This document shows, in pieces, positions 19,061 to 29,434 of a DNA stretch of 57,770 nt. How positions within the stretch are numbered: position 1 is the first letter of the stretch; each line of letters starts with the position of its first letter. Origin of the DNA: Mangrovicoccus sp. (GTDB taxonomy: Bacteria; Pseudomonadota; Alphaproteobacteria; Rhodobacterales; Rhodobacteraceae); the NCBI GenBank assembly GCA_025800345.1, contig JAOXSB010000106.1, forward strand, positions 1-57,770, read 5' to 3'. The notes beneath the pieces were generated by a model. The model did no database searches. It worked only from the letters and a program-made list of their open reading frames with translations, and was not told the origin of the DNA. Position numbers and translations under genes: made by a program.

Positions 19061-20188
19061 TTAGTCTTCGCTTTGCGCTTCGGCGCGGCTTTTGCCCGCC
19101 ACATTCAACGCCAAAGTCGCGGCCATGAATTTGTCTAGATCCCCATCCAACACCCCTTGCGTGTCAGAAGTTTCCACATTGGTGCGCAGATCTTTGACCA
19201 TCTGATAGGGCTGCAACACATAAGACCGGATCTGATTGCCCCAGCCTGCATCGCCTTTCGCGTCATGCGCCTCTTGGATCGACGCGGTACGGCGCTCCAA
19301 CTCCATCTGGTAAAGCCTTGATTTCAGGGCTTTCATGGCAATGTCGCGGTTCTGGTGCTGGGATTTTTCCGAACTGGTCACCACGATCCCAGTGGGATGG
19401 TGGGTGATCCGCACCGCCGAGTCGGTGGTGTTCACATGCTGACCGCCCGCCCCAGAGGAGCGATAGGTATCCACGCGAATATCAGCCGGGTTCACCTCGA
19501 TCTCGATATTGTCATCCACCACTGGATAGACCCAAACCGAGCTAAAGGAGGTATGGCGACGCGCAGCACTGTCATAGGGCGAGATTCGCACCAACCGATG
19601 CACACCGCTTTCCGATTTCAGCCAGCCATAGGCGTTATGGCCGCTGATTTTGTAACTGGCGGATTTGATCCCGGCTTCTTCGCCCGCGCTTTCTGATTGC
19701 AGCTCGACCTTATAGCCATGGGCTTCGGCCCAACGCACATACATCCGCGCCAGCATCGAGGCCCAATCGCAAGATTCGGTACCGCCCGCGCCGGAATTGA
19801 TCTCTAGGAAGGTGTCATTGCTGTCGGCCTCACCATCCAGCAGCGCCTCAATCTCTTTCTGAGCGGCTTTCTCTTTGAGCGCAACAATGGCTTCTTCGGC
19901 CTCGGAAACCACTTCGGCATCCTCTTCCATCTCGCCCAGCTCGATCAGCTCCACATTGTCGGACAGCTCTTGCTTGATCCCGTCATGGGTCTCGATGGCA
20001 TCCACCAGCATTTGCCGCTCGCGCATGAGCTTTTGCGCCTTGGCCGGATCATTCCACAGATCAGGATCTTCGGAGAGGGCGTTGAACTCTTCCAAACGGT
20101 GATCTGCCGTGTCGCGCCCCAACCGCTGAGCCAAAAGCTCCAAGGATTTTTCAACCGCTGTGATGGCGTTTTGAGTCTCTGCGCGCAT
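19061..20188 (-). CDS. prfB: Peptide chain release factor 2
   Basis: A 375-residue class I release factor that reads UAA and UGA stop codons. The GGQ catalytic motif is in SSGAGGQHVNTTDSAV, and the codon-recognition domain precedes it. Unlike the E. coli gene, this one is a single uninterrupted frame: no in-frame UGA near codon 25 and no slippery CUUUGA is needed, so autoregulatory frameshifting is absent. It follows mrcA on the same strand after 108 bases. Confidence 0.97.
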   Translation of the reverse strand: MRAETQNAITAVEKSLELLAQRLGRDTADHRLEEFNALSEDPDLWNDPAKAQKLMRERQMLVDAIETHDGIKQELSDNVELIELGEMEEDAEVVSEAEEAIVALKEKAAQKEIEALLDGEADSNDTFLEINSGAGGTESCDWASMLARMYVRWAEAHGYKVELQSESAGEEAGIKSASYKISGHNAYGWLKSESGVHRLVRISPYDSAARRHTSFSSVWVYPVVDDNIEIEVNPADIRVDTYRSSGAGGQHVNTTDSAVRITHHPTGIVVTSSEKSQHQNRDIAMKALKSRLYQMELERRTASIQEAHDAKGDAGWGNQIRSYVLQPYQMVKDLRTNVETSDTQGVLDGDLDKFMAATLALNVAGKSRAEAQSED

Positions 20189-20296
20189 GGAAGCCCCACC
20201 GTCTAATCATCACCGCCTCGGCAAGCGGCATAACGCTATAGCTCGCTCCCCCAGAGGCAGCAAGGCCACAAGGGAAGCGATCTGGTCAGATCAAGC

Positions 20297-22840
20297 TTAG
20301 TAAAGACCGCCAGAGCTGATCGTGCCAAAGCCCGAGTTTTTCGGGATTCTCCGTTTCTCACCTGTGGAGGTGACAATCTCAGAGACACCGCTTAGCGCCT
20401 CTTGGCGGGAATATAGCGGCAGCCCCGCCCCCATCTGGAACCCACCATCCACAACCACCGTATTGGCGCCGAACAACCGCTCGCTGCCATCCAGGCGGAA
20501 ATATTCCGAAACCACATTGGGGCCAGAGGCATTCGAGGCCAGCCGCGCGCCGCTCAGCCGGTCGATTTTGATGAATTCACCGCCAGGGGGAACTTTGAAC
20601 TCACTGCCGCCGAAAACCTCAACGGCGTAATTCATGAACTCATTAAAGACCGGCCCACACATGGACCCGCCGGCAGAGCCTTTGCCCATGGGGCGCGGCT
20701 GGTCAAAGCCGATATAGCAGCCCGCCGCGATATTCGATGTGAAGCCCACGAACCAAACATCTTTTTCCTCATTTGTGGTGCCGGTTTTCCCTGCTGCAGG
20801 CACCGGCAGATTGACAGTGCGGGCAGCCGTGCCCCGCTCCACCACACCGCGCATCATCGAGGTGATCTGATAGGCGGTGATCGGATCCATCACCCGCTCG
20901 CGATCCGAAACGATTCGAGGACCTTTGCCTGGCTGCACCGTGGGATTGGCACAGCCCACACAATCGCGGGTGTCATGGCGATAGACCGTGTTGCCATAGC
21001 GGTCTTGGACCCGGTCCACCAAGCTGGGATAGATCCGCTCGCCGCCATTGGCGAACATCGCATAGGCAGTGACCATCCGGTAAAGCGTGGTTTCTTGAGA
21101 GCCGAGCGAGATCGGCAAATATTTCAGCATCTCGCCTTCGTCATAAACCCCAAAGCTTTCCGCATATTCAGCCACAGTGCCCATGCCAATTTCCTTGGCC
21201 AAACGCACGGTCATAAGGTTCCGCGAACGCTCAATCCCCGTGCGCAACGTGGTCGGGCCATAGAATTTATTGGAATAGTTTTTCGGCTTCCAGACCGTGC
21301 TGCCCACCCGGTGTTCAAAGGGCGCATCGACCACGATAGTGGCCGGGGTGAAACCCGTATCCAGCCCCGCCGCATAGACGAAAGGTTTGAAAGACGAGCC
21401 CGGCTGACGGGCTGCTTGGGTGGCGCGGTTGAACACCGAATGCTGATAGGAAAACCCGCCCTGCATAGCGATCACGCGGCCGGTATTCACATCCATGGCC
21501 ACAAAAGCGCCTTGAACCTCTGGCACCTGGCGCAAGGTCCAACGAATGAAAGAACCATCCTCATCGCTGGTCATGGGGCGCAGATGCACCACCTCGCCAG
21601 GGCTGACCAAATCGCCAGGCACTTGGGCGCGGTTCCGCCCAGCCAGACGCGCCCATTGCACATCTTTGGCGGGGATCACTTGGCTTGCGTCACGGGGCAG
21701 ACCTTCGATCCCGACGGAGGCTTGCCCGCCCGAGGTGGATAGGATCACGCCCACATCCCAGCCTTCAATATCGCGGGCCACATCCGCATCGGCCAGGGCC
21801 GCGCGCCAGGCCGCTTCATCGCTTAGGGTTTCCACCGGAATGCTCACCCCGGTGCCGCGCCAGATCCCTTTCGAACGGTCGTATTTTTCCAGACCCCGTT
21901 GCAGCGCCACTGCGGCACGATCTTGCAATTCTGGATCGAAAGTGGAGCGGATCGAAAGACCGCCAGTAAAGAATTCTTCTTCACCAAAGTTGCGGCTCAA
22001 CTGACGGCGGATCTCATCGGTGAAATAGCCCCGCGGCGGGCGCTGACTGCGAAACCCTTCAAAATCGCCATTTTGCACCGAGCGCAGCGGCTGGGCCCGG
22101 GCCTCTTCATAAGCGTCCTGGGTGATATACCCGTTCTCGCGCATCTCCCGCAGCACGAAATCGCGCCGCTGGGTGGCGCGGGTTTTGGCGCGCACCGGGT
22201 GATAGGTCGATGGCGCTTTGGGCAGAGCCGCAAGATAGGCCGCCTCTTCGGGGGTTAGATCCGACAGCGGCTTGTTGAAATAGGTCTGGGCCGCCGCCGC
22301 CACCCCATAGCTGTTCTGACCTAGGTAAATCTCGTTCAGATACAGCTCAAGGATCTGTTCCTTGCTCAAGGTTTGCTCCAGCCGCACCGCCAGGATCAAT
22401 TCCTTAATCTTACGCTCCGCCGAGCGATCTCCTGAGAGCAGGAAATTCTTCATCACCTGCTGGGTGATGGTCGAAGCCCCGCGCAGCCGCCCGCCCTGGG
22501 CCATATCCACAATGGCTGCGGCCATACCCACCGGGTCGTATCCGCTATGGCTGTAAAAGTTCTTATCCTCGGCCGAAATAAAGGCCTGTTTCACCAGATC
22601 TGGGATCTCGCTGCTGGGAGCGAAAATCCGCCGCTCTTGGGCAAATTCATCAATCAACTGACCTTCGCTGGAATACACCCGGCTGATGGTCGGCGGCGTA
22701 TATTGCGCCAATTGCTCGTGATTGGGCAGATCCCGGCCATAGATCCAAAAAATCGCACCCACGATCAGCGCGGCCAAAACCACCCCAATGGTCACGAAAC
22801 TGAATATCGCGCCGAAGAAACCGAAGATGAATCGGAGCAC
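20297..22840 (-). CDS. mrcA: Penicillin-binding protein 1A (bifunctional)
   Basis: An 847-residue inner-membrane class A PBP that polymerises glycan strands and cross-links peptides. One N-terminal membrane helix is followed by a GT51 domain with the EDKNFYSHSGYD motif (about residues 91-102), STITQQVMKN and the RKIKELILAVRLE block; an OB-like insertion lies near residues 330-420. The transpeptidase domain shows SSFK (in RQPGSSFKPF), the SRN motif (GIERSRNLMT) and KTG (AGKTGTTNEEKD). It starts with GTG at 22838-22840, supported by AGGA seven bases upstream. Confidence 0.97.
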   Translation of the reverse strand: MLRFIFGFFGAIFSFVTIGVVLAALIVGAIFWIYGRDLPNHEQLAQYTPPTISRVYSSEGQLIDEFAQERRIFAPSSEIPDLVKQAFISAEDKNFYSHSGYDPVGMAAAIVDMAQGGRLRGASTITQQVMKNFLLSGDRSAERKIKELILAVRLEQTLSKEQILELYLNEIYLGQNSYGVAAAAQTYFNKPLSDLTPEEAAYLAALPKAPSTYHPVRAKTRATQRRDFVLREMRENGYITQDAYEEARAQPLRSVQNGDFEGFRSQRPPRGYFTDEIRRQLSRNFGEEEFFTGGLSIRSTFDPELQDRAAVALQRGLEKYDRSKGIWRGTGVSIPVETLSDEAAWRAALADADVARDIEGWDVGVILSTSGGQASVGIEGLPRDASQVIPAKDVQWARLAGRNRAQVPGDLVSPGEVVHLRPMTSDEDGSFIRWTLRQVPEVQGAFVAMDVNTGRVIAMQGGFSYQHSVFNRATQAARQPGSSFKPFVYAAGLDTGFTPATIVVDAPFEHRVGSTVWKPKNYSNKFYGPTTLRTGIERSRNLMTVRLAKEIGMGTVAEYAESFGVYDEGEMLKYLPISLGSQETTLYRMVTAYAMFANGGERIYPSLVDRVQDRYGNTVYRHDTRDCVGCANPTVQPGKGPRIVSDRERVMDPITAYQITSMMRGVVERGTAARTVNLPVPAAGKTGTTNEEKDVWFVGFTSNIAAGCYIGFDQPRPMGKGSAGGSMCGPVFNEFMNYAVEVFGGSEFKVPPGGEFIKIDRLSGARLASNASGPNVVSEYFRLDGSERLFGANTVVVDGGFQMGAGLPLYSRQEALSGVSEIVTSTGEKRRIPKNSGFGTISSGGLY

Positions 22841-23139
22841 GCAGATGTCCTTTTATTGCCTCTCCCCCGAGATATCCTCGCTGAGAAAAGTATCCAAATC
22901 ACAACTTTCCTGCCTGACGCGTCAAAGCCCAGGCTTGTCTCAAGGCGCGCGGGATACACCGAAACCAGCACGCTGACGAGGGCGGTTATACATCTCTTCG
23001 CCCAAAGCCTCCATGGCCATGATCAGTGGCCCGGCAAGCTGCCGTGGCGGTAAGGCCAAATCACTTTCCAGGGATCTGGCGCTGGCCCCCTTGTGGTTTG
23101 CCTCATATCTCGAAATGCTCGCGCCATACTTAGGACCCG
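22841..23139. other. Divergent intergenic region, nothing identified
   Basis: This 299-base gap separates the divergent mrcA and M48 protease genes and must hold both promoters. I see no gene, repeat or convincing operator in it; open frames crossing it are not coding-like. Confidence 0.5.
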
Positions 23140-24489
23140 ATGACCGCTCACGTGACCCGCTTTCGACCACTCTTGCCCTTGCTGCTGATCTGCACGCTGC
23201 TGCTGCCCATCCAAGGGCGCGCGCAATCGCTGATCCGTGATGCCGGCATGGAATATGGGCTCAACAGCATGGCCCGCCCGATCATCGAAGCCGCCGGCCT
23301 CTCGGCCAGCCGGATCAGGGTTTTGGTGGTCAATGACATGGGGCTGAACGCTTTTGTCACCGATGGGCGCGCGGTCTATATCCATGCGGGGCTGATTTTA
23401 CGGCTGCAATCCTCAGAGGCTCTGCAAGCGGTGATCGCCCATGAATTGGCCCATATCGCCAATGGGCATTTCGTGCGCCGTCAGCTCAATATGCAAAACG
23501 CCAAGCGCAACAGCCTTTTGGGCATGGCTGCGGGCATCGCCGCAGGGGCGCTTAGTGGCAGCCCAGAACTGGGCGCGGGCATCATCCAAGGCAGCTCTGG
23601 CTCTGCTCTGGGCGTGCTGCTGGCCCATACCCGCGCCGAAGAGGCGGCGGCCGATAAGGCCGGTCTGCGTTATCTGGCGCGGGCCGGGATCCCGCCCGAC
23701 GCCATGCAAGAGGTGTTCGCTCTATTTGCCGGGCAAGAGGCGCTTTCCCCTTCGCGGCAATCGGCCTGGGCGCGCACCCACCCTATGAGCCGCGATCGCG
23801 CCCGCGCCGCTGAAAATTTCGCCGCTGTGCTGAGCCCGCGCACCACAGATCGCACCCGCACGGAATATTGGTATCAACGGGCCCGTGGGAAGCTTTCCGC
23901 CTATTTGCGCAGCCCCAGCTACACGCTGGATAAGGTTGGCCCAAATGATGATAGCGACGCGGCACGCATTCAGCGCGCCGTGGCCTATTTCAAGCTTTCC
24001 GACATGGATCGCGCCCGCGCCGAAATGGCCGCGCTGATCGAAAAACGCCCCGCAGACCCATATTTCCACGAATTGCTTGGCTGGATGGAAATCGAGAGCG
24101 GCAATAGCACCCATGCAGTGGCCGCTTATGAAGAAGCCATCGCCCTGGCCCCGCGCATTTCGATGATCCAAGGGGGCTATGGGCGCAGCCTGCTGACACT
24201 GAACACCCCAGAGACCGATAAAAAAGCGCTCAAAGCGCTGGAGCGCGCGCGTTCCGGGGATCGCTATAACCAGCGGATTTTACGCGATCTTGCTGTCGCC
24301 TATGCACGCCAGGGAAATAACGGTATGGCGGCCCTATCCACGGCCCAACGCTATGAGGTGATGGGTATGCGCGAAGATGCAAGGCTTCATGCCACGCGCG
24401 CCTCTGATCAACTGCCCGTGGGCTCGCCCGGCTGGTCGCGGGCCCAGGATATTCTGCGGGCCACCGAGCCCAAATCGCAACGGAGATAA
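23140..24489 (+). CDS. Periplasmic M48 metalloprotease, BepA-like
   Basis: A 449-residue exported protease. A signal peptide is visible (hydrophobic LLPLLLICTLLLPIQGRAQS near residues 8-27). The zinc motif HELAHIANGH lies near residue 105 and the third ligand glutamate fits in HTRAEEAAADKAGLRYL. The C-terminal half (from about residue 250) is made of TPR helices. This is the BepA/YfgC arrangement, which handles stalled outer-membrane proteins and LptD. The DsbA-like gene follows five bases later, so the pair may serve disulfide-linked outer-membrane proteins. Confidence 0.92.
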   Translation: MTAHVTRFRPLLPLLLICTLLLPIQGRAQSLIRDAGMEYGLNSMARPIIEAAGLSASRIRVLVVNDMGLNAFVTDGRAVYIHAGLILRLQSSEALQAVIAHELAHIANGHFVRRQLNMQNAKRNSLLGMAAGIAAGALSGSPELGAGIIQGSSGSALGVLLAHTRAEEAAADKAGLRYLARAGIPPDAMQEVFALFAGQEALSPSRQSAWARTHPMSRDRARAAENFAAVLSPRTTDRTRTEYWYQRARGKLSAYLRSPSYTLDKVGPNDDSDAARIQRAVAYFKLSDMDRARAEMAALIEKRPADPYFHELLGWMEIESGNSTHAVAAYEEAIALAPRISMIQGGYGRSLLTLNTPETDKKALKALERARSGDRYNQRILRDLAVAYARQGNNGMAALSTAQRYEVMGMREDARLHATRASDQLPVGSPGWSRAQDILRATEPKSQRR

Positions 24490-24494
24490 TCCCT

Positions 24495-25259
24495 ATGTTT
24501 CGGACCCTTTCCCGCCCTCTTGCTGCGCTTGGCCTTGGGGCTGCCCTCAGCCTTTCGGCCGCCCATGCCCAAGACCTCACGGCGCTGGATGATGCGGGCC
24601 GCACCGCCCTGCGCGAGGAAATCCGCAGCTATTTGCTGGAAAACCCCGAAGTGCTGGTAGAGGCCATGGATGTACTGCGCGCCCGCGATGCCCAAGCCCA
24701 AGCCAACGCAGAACAGCAATTGCTGAGCGAATTGCAAGGCGAGATCTTTGAGGATGGCCGGTCCTGGCAGGGCGGCAACCCCGAAGGCGACATCATCTTA
24801 GTGGAGTTCACCGATTATCGCTGTGGCTATTGCCGCAAGGCCCATGATGAAGTGGCCGAGCTGATCGAGATGGATGGCGGGATCAAATTCATCGTCAAAG
24901 AATTCCCGATCCTGGGCGAAGCCTCGCTGCTGTCTTCGCGTTTTGCCATCGCTGTGCGCCTAGAGGCAGGCGATGACGCTTATAAAGCCGCCCATGATGC
25001 GCTGATCACTTTGCGCGGCGAGCCCAGCGACGAAAACCTGCGCGGGATTGCAGACAAGCTTTCGCTAGATGCAGATGCGGTCATGGCCCGGATGGACGAC
25101 CCGGCGGTGATGGAAGAGCTGCGCGCCAACCGTCTTTTGGCCGAGCAATTGTCGATCCAAGGCACCCCCACCTTCATCCTGCAAGACGAGTTGATCCGAG
25201 GCTATGTGCCTTTGGCCGGAATGATGCAGAAAGTGATGGAAAAGCGCGAAGAAAGCTGA
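24495..25259 (+). CDS. DsbA-family thiol:disulfide oxidoreductase
   Basis: A 254-residue periplasmic protein. A signal peptide (LAALGLGAALSLSAAHAQD) is followed by a helical segment with the pattern of Com1/ScsC-type N-terminal oligomerisation regions (about residues 25-85), then a thioredoxin fold with the active site CGYC in FTDYRCGYCRKAHDEV and the cis-proline in QGTPTFIL. It may act as an oxidase or isomerase of secreted proteins; the trimeric helical stalk would favour isomerase or shuffling activity, which is inference. GGAG lies before the ATG. Co-transcribed with the M48 protease gene. Confidence 0.92.
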   Translation: MFRTLSRPLAALGLGAALSLSAAHAQDLTALDDAGRTALREEIRSYLLENPEVLVEAMDVLRARDAQAQANAEQQLLSELQGEIFEDGRSWQGGNPEGDIILVEFTDYRCGYCRKAHDEVAELIEMDGGIKFIVKEFPILGEASLLSSRFAIAVRLEAGDDAYKAAHDALITLRGEPSDENLRGIADKLSLDADAVMARMDDPAVMEELRANRLLAEQLSIQGTPTFILQDELIRGYVPLAGMMQKVMEKREES

Positions 25260-25278
25260 CGCCACTTTATTACAATGA

Positions 25279-25318
25279 CTTACATGGCGGAGCTCACCCA
25301 AAGGCGCCGCCATGTAAG
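25279..25318. terminator. 12-base inverted repeat between convergent genes
   Basis: CTTACATGGCGG (25279-25290) and its perfect complement (25307-25318) enclose 16 bases. It lies between the convergent DsbA-like and ispG genes, 20 bases past one stop and 11 past the other, the expected place for a shared terminator, but without T-runs. Confidence 0.55.
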
Positions 25319-25328
25319 CCCAAACCGA

Positions 25329-26468
25329 TTACTCGGCAGCGCTCGGGGTGGCCTCAGCTGCTTGCTGGGCGTCGATTTCAGCGGCTTTTTTCTCCACCTG
25401 CTCAACGATGTGATCAATCATCTGGTCATTGTTCATCTTATGGCTTTGCTGCCCAGCCAGATAAACCATGCCCGAGCCCGCACCGCCGCCGGTAAAGCCC
25501 ACATCGGTCATCAACGCCTCGCCGGGCCCATTCACCACACAGCCAATAATCGACAGGCTCATGGGGGTTTTCACATGCTCCAGACGCTTTTCCAGCGCCT
25601 CCACGGTCTTGATAACGTCAAAGCCCTGGCGCGCGCAGGAAGGGCAGGAAATGATATTCACGCCGCGATGGCGCAGGCCAAGCGATTTTAGGATCTCATA
25701 GCCCACCCGGACCTCTTCCACCGGATCAGCGGAAAGCGACACCCGCAGCGTGTCGCCAATGCCAGACCAGAGCAGATTGCCCAGCCCGATGGAGGATTTC
25801 ACCGTGCCAGCATTCAAGCTGCCCGCCTCGGTAATACCCAAATGGATCGGCGCATCCGTAGCCTCGGCCAGCCCCTGATAGGCAGCCGCGGCCAAAAACA
25901 CATCCGACGCTTTGACGCTGATTTTGAATTCGTGAAAATCATTATCTTGCAGGATGCGGATGTGATCCATCGCCGATTCCACCATCGCATCCGGGCAAGG
26001 CTCGCCGTATTTTTCCAACAGATGCTTTTCCAAGCTGCCGGCATTGACCCCGATGCGGATGGAACAATTATGATCGCGGGCCGCTTTAATCACTTCGCGC
26101 ACCCGGGTTTCATCACCGATATTGCCCGGATTGATCCGCAAACAAGCGGCCCCAGCTTCGGCGGCCTCGATGGCGCGTTTGTAGTGAAAATGAATATCGG
26201 CCACGATGGGCACGGGGCTCTCGGCGATGATCTCTTTCAAGGCTGCGGTGCTGGCCGCATCAGGGGTCGAGATGCGCACAATATCCGCGCCAGCTTCGGC
26301 ACAGGCCTGCACCTGGGCGATGGTCGCGGCCACATCCGTGGTGACCGTGTTTGTCATGGTTTGCACCGAGATCGGGGCATCGCCGCCAACGGCCACAGGC
26401 CCCACATGGATCTGGCGCGAGGCGCGGCGCTCGATATTGCGCCACGGACGGATGTGATTCATCGACAT
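25329..26468 (-). CDS. ispG: 4-hydroxy-3-methylbut-2-enyl diphosphate synthase IspG
   Basis: A 379-residue [4Fe-4S] enzyme of the MEP isoprenoid pathway, converting methylerythritol cyclodiphosphate to HMBPP. The N-terminal TIM barrel has [15 protein letters not shown], and the C-terminal cluster domain has CPSC, a further cysteine in [13 protein letters not shown] and the adjacent glutamate ligand. Length is normal for the proteobacterial short form. It follows rodZ on the same strand after 90 bases, a gene order known in many proteobacteria. The extra C-terminal tail is alanine-rich and lacks cysteines. Confidence 0.97.
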   Translation of the reverse strand: MSMNHIRPWRNIERRASRQIHVGPVAVGGDAPISVQTMTNTVTTDVAATIAQVQACAEAGADIVRISTPDAASTAALKEIIAESPVPIVADIHFHYKRAIEAAEAGAACLRINPGNIGDETRVREVIKAARDHNCSIRIGVNAGSLEKHLLEKYGEPCPDAMVESAMDHIRILQDNDFHEFKISVKASDVFLAAAAYQGLAEATDAPIHLGITEAGSLNAGTVKSSIGLGNLLWSGIGDTLRVSLSADPVEEVRVGYEILKSLGLRHRGVNIISCPSCARQGFDVIKTVEALEKRLEHVKTPMSLSIIGCVVNGPGEALMTDVGFTGGGAGSGMVYLAGQQSHKMNNDQMIDHIVEQVEKKAAEIDAQQAAEATPSAAE

Positions 26469-26558
26469 GGATAGGACCCCAACTGGCTTGGGCTAGAGAT
26501 AGGCCAGCCCCTGCCCGCTCGCAACGGACAGATCGCTTTGCGCGGCGAAACTGACCGT

Positions 26559-27851
26559 TTACTGATCCAGCGGTGTTTCCGGCGCAATGACCAATTTGGC
26601 CAGACGCGCCAATTCCGGGTCTGCGGTCAGATCCACGGGGGTGTAATTGGCCACCAGATCCTCAAGCCCCAAGGACACATCCTTGGCCACAGAAGTACCA
26701 TCACCTGCTGGGCCAAGCGTTTGACCATTCACCGCGAAATAGAGCGCGCCTGAATTGCCCGCCCGCAGGATCGGAGGATCAATGGTTTGCGGCAGCACAT
26801 AGCGCTCGCCACCATCAAGGATTTTTTCCAGCAAAATGGTGCCATCGGCGCTGCGCACCCGCACCCAAACCGGCTCGCGAGCAAAAAGCACCACTTCGGT
26901 CGGAGCATCCGCGGTTACTTGCACCCCGCTAGAGGCCGGCTCATCACCGTTTTGTGCCGCTTCCCGCAAAGCCGCTTCGACACTGGTGGACAGATCGCCG
27001 CCCAGGGCCGTTTGCGCCCTATCTCGCGCCAGCCCCGGCGAAGGCGGCGCCGTCGAGACCACCCCAAGGCTCGGGCTCGGCCGCCCGCCGCCATAAGCGC
27101 CAATTTCCCGCGGATCGAGGGTCGAGATCGGCCCATCGCGGGCCACCAAAACCGGCACATCCAAAGCTTCAGGACGATATAGCCGGTCAATCCGATCCGC
27201 TTGCGGCGCATCGGCATAGTCATCTTCAACCGGCCCTTGGGCTTCGGAAGCATCCGGCGCGGCCGTTCCCAGGGCGGTCTCCACCGGCGCAATATCCACT
27301 TTCTGGATCTCGCGCAGCACCGACCAGCCGCCATAGCCCAAGCCAAAGATTAAGCTGACCAACACCGCAAAAGAACCGATCATGCCGGGGTTTACCCCCA
27401 CCCACATGCTTTCTTTGGGCGCGGCATAAATTGGGCTGCGTGCAAAAGGATCCTCGGCCTTCGAGCCTTTCTCAGCGCTCTCCGAACTCTCGCCAGTTTT
27501 AGGTTTTGGGACTTTTTTGATCTGGCCCGACACCCCATCGCGATGGTCAGAGCCGCATTCTTCCATAAAGGTCTGATGCGCCCAATCGGGATCCAGCCCC
27601 AGATAACGTGCATAAGAGCGAATATAACCCGGGATAAAGCCAGGACTTTCGAAGGCGCCCAGATCGGTTTCCTCGATCGCCGCCAGGTAATTGGCCTTGA
27701 TTTTGATCTCACGCTGCGCATCCAGCAAGGATTTGCCCAGCGTGGCCCGCTCCCCGCGCATAATATCCCCAAGTTTCAACTCAAAATCGTCGAAACCTTT
27801 GGGACCATTCAGCGCCGAGCCGGGCTTCCCAGATTGGTGCCCAGTCATCAT
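26559..27851 (-). CDS. rodZ: RodZ-like cytoskeletal membrane protein
   Basis: A 430-residue protein with an N-terminal helix-turn-helix of the HTH_25 type (FELKLGDIMRGERATLGKSL through the PGFIPGYIRSYARYLGLDP segment, about residues 23-88), a basic linker, one membrane helix at about residues 157-180 (SFAVLVSLIFGLGYGG), a long disordered region and a C-terminal DUF4115 beta domain from about residue 310. RodZ couples MreB filaments to the elongasome and controls rod shape. Position before ispG supports the call. The central region is longer than in E. coli. Confidence 0.93.
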   Translation of the reverse strand: MMTGHQSGKPGSALNGPKGFDDFELKLGDIMRGERATLGKSLLDAQREIKIKANYLAAIEETDLGAFESPGFIPGYIRSYARYLGLDPDWAHQTFMEECGSDHRDGVSGQIKKVPKPKTGESSESAEKGSKAEDPFARSPIYAAPKESMWVGVNPGMIGSFAVLVSLIFGLGYGGWSVLREIQKVDIAPVETALGTAAPDASEAQGPVEDDYADAPQADRIDRLYRPEALDVPVLVARDGPISTLDPREIGAYGGGRPSPSLGVVSTAPPSPGLARDRAQTALGGDLSTSVEAALREAAQNGDEPASSGVQVTADAPTEVVLFAREPVWVRVRSADGTILLEKILDGGERYVLPQTIDPPILRAGNSGALYFAVNGQTLGPAGDGTSVAKDVSLGLEDLVANYTPVDLTADPELARLAKLVIAPETPLDQ

Positions 27852-27885
27852 CTCAGACCCATGGTAACTGCTCGTATCCCCATGT

Positions 27886-27908
27886 CCCGTTTCGATTCGT
27901 TAAACGGG
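27886..27908. promoter_or_regulatory. Dyad in the rodZ upstream region
   Basis: CCCGTTT (27886-27892) and AAACGGG (27902-27908) are perfect seven-base arms with a nine-base spacer, 35 bases before the rodZ start. It could be an operator or a leader hairpin. An 11-base part of it (CGTTAAACGGG) also occurs at 7981-7991. Confidence 0.35.
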
Positions 27909-27951
27909 GAAATTCCTAACTTCTCGTTACCACAGAACCGCCCTACCAAAA

Positions 27952-27983
27952 GCCCGGTCAAAGCTTCGCAGCTAAAACCGGGC
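27952..27983 (-). terminator. Probable terminator of hemA
   Basis: GCCCGGT and ACCGGGC arms, with an inner AGC/GCT helix, form a hairpin; read on the minus strand it is followed by CTTTT. It lies 36 bases beyond the hemA stop, before rodZ. Confidence 0.55.
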
Positions 27984-28019
27984 CAATCTCTTGGGGACAA
28001 GTTTGGGGATAGTTTTTTT

Positions 28020-29243
28020 TTAGGCAGTCTGTGCTTGGCGCGACAAAGCGCATTGGCCCCACAGATCATCCATCGCGCGGATCAATTGATCCATCTCATC
28101 AGGCCCATGCACTGGCGAAGGGGTAAAGCGCAACCGCTCGGTGCCACGGGGCACGGTGGGGAAGTTGATCGGCTGCACATAGATCCCGTGATCTTTCAAC
28201 AAACGATCCGAAATCATCTTACATTTCACCGGATCCCCAACGATCACCGGCACGATATGACTGCCATGATCAATGATCGGCAGGCCCATCCCCTTGAAGC
28301 GCGCCTTCAAAATCCGTGCTTGCGCCTGATGACGCTCCCGCAGGAAGCTGTTTTCCTTCAGATGCCGGATCGAAGCCGCCGCACCGGCCGCCACCGCTGG
28401 CGGCAGCGAGGTGGTAAAGATAAAGCCCGGCGCATAAGAACGGATCGCATCCACCATTTTGGCGCTGGCGGCGATATACCCACCAACCACACCAAAGGCT
28501 TTGCCCAGCGTTCCGTTGAAAATATCGATCCGGTCCACCAGACCATCACGCTCGGCCACGCCGCCACCGCGCGGGCCATACATGCCCACCGCGTGCACTT
28601 CGTCGATATAGGTCAGCGCGCCAAATTCATCGGCCAGATCGCAAATCTCTTCGATCGGGCCAAAATCCCCATCCATGGAATAGACCGATTCAAAGGCGAT
28701 GACTTTCGGCGCTTTCGGATCAAGCCCTTCGAGGATCTCGCGCAGATGGGCCACGTCATTGTGACGGAAGATATGCTTTTCACAGCGCCCATGGCGAATG
28801 CCTTGGATCATCGAGGCATGGTTCAATTCATCGGTGAGGATGATCAGACCGGGGAACAACAAAGGAAGGGTCGAGAGGGTCGCGTCATTGGCGATATAGG
28901 CAGAGGTGAACAGCAGCGCTGCTTCTTTGCCATGCAGATCAGCGATCTCAGTTTCCAGCTGTTTGTGATAAACTGTGGTGCCCGAGATGTTGCGGGTGCC
29001 GCCCGACCCTGCGCCAGCTGCATCAATTGCTTCATGCATAGCACCCAGCACTTCGGGATGCTGACCCATGCCGAGATAATCATTGCCACACCACACGGTG
29101 ATGTCTTGCTCGCTGCCATCAGGACGGCGCCAGACCGCATGAGGGAAATGGCCTTTTCGGCGCTCAATATCGATGAAGGTTCTGTACCGGCCTTCTTCAT
29201 GCAACCGGTTGAGTGCCGTATCGAGCTTAGCTGTATAGTCCAC
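28020..29243 (-). CDS. hemA: 5-aminolevulinate synthase
   Basis: A 407-residue PLP enzyme condensing glycine and succinyl-CoA to 5-aminolevulinate, the first step of the C4 tetrapyrrole route used by alphaproteobacteria. The start is the GTG at 29241-29243, giving the standard opening [22 protein letters not shown]; a longer frame to 29300 has no family match. Visible motifs are [23 protein letters not shown], the PLP-facing [15 protein letters not shown] and the Schiff-base lysine in [14 protein letters not shown] 24-base palindrome lies upstream and a hairpin terminator downstream. It may supply heme to the aa3 oxidase encoded at 37.8 kb. Confidence 0.97.
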   Translation of the reverse strand: MDYTAKLDTALNRLHEEGRYRTFIDIERRKGHFPHAVWRRPDGSEQDITVWCGNDYLGMGQHPEVLGAMHEAIDAAGAGSGGTRNISGTTVYHKQLETEIADLHGKEAALLFTSAYIANDATLSTLPLLFPGLIILTDELNHASMIQGIRHGRCEKHIFRHNDVAHLREILEGLDPKAPKVIAFESVYSMDGDFGPIEEICDLADEFGALTYIDEVHAVGMYGPRGGGVAERDGLVDRIDIFNGTLGKAFGVVGGYIAASAKMVDAIRSYAPGFIFTTSLPPAVAAGAAASIRHLKENSFLRERHQAQARILKARFKGMGLPIIDHGSHIVPVIVGDPVKCKMISDRLLKDHGIYVQPINFPTVPRGTERLRFTPSPVHGPDEMDQLIRAMDDLWGQCALSRQAQTA

Positions 29244-29434
29244 GTCCCACGCCTTTTTATATCTCGCCGCCCTAGACCAAAAACCCAGCGATCCCCTCAA
29301 ATCGCGAATTGTTCCCGATCTTCAACCTCACCGGGCTGATAGGGCTCAAGCTAGAGTCCAGATCACCGTTTCATAGGCTACAAAACGACACGCTGGATCA
29401 AGCCACCATATGACAAAAAATCACTCCCAGGCAA

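Noticed and set aside
19061-20188. A programmed frameshift in prfB
   Set aside because: The gene is one open frame from start to stop, so none is needed.
27543-29339. A 598-codon open frame on the plus strand across rodZ and hemA
   Set aside because: It lies antisense to two well-recognised genes, has no family match by eye and has the His/Arg/Gln-rich composition of a shadow frame in GC-rich DNA.
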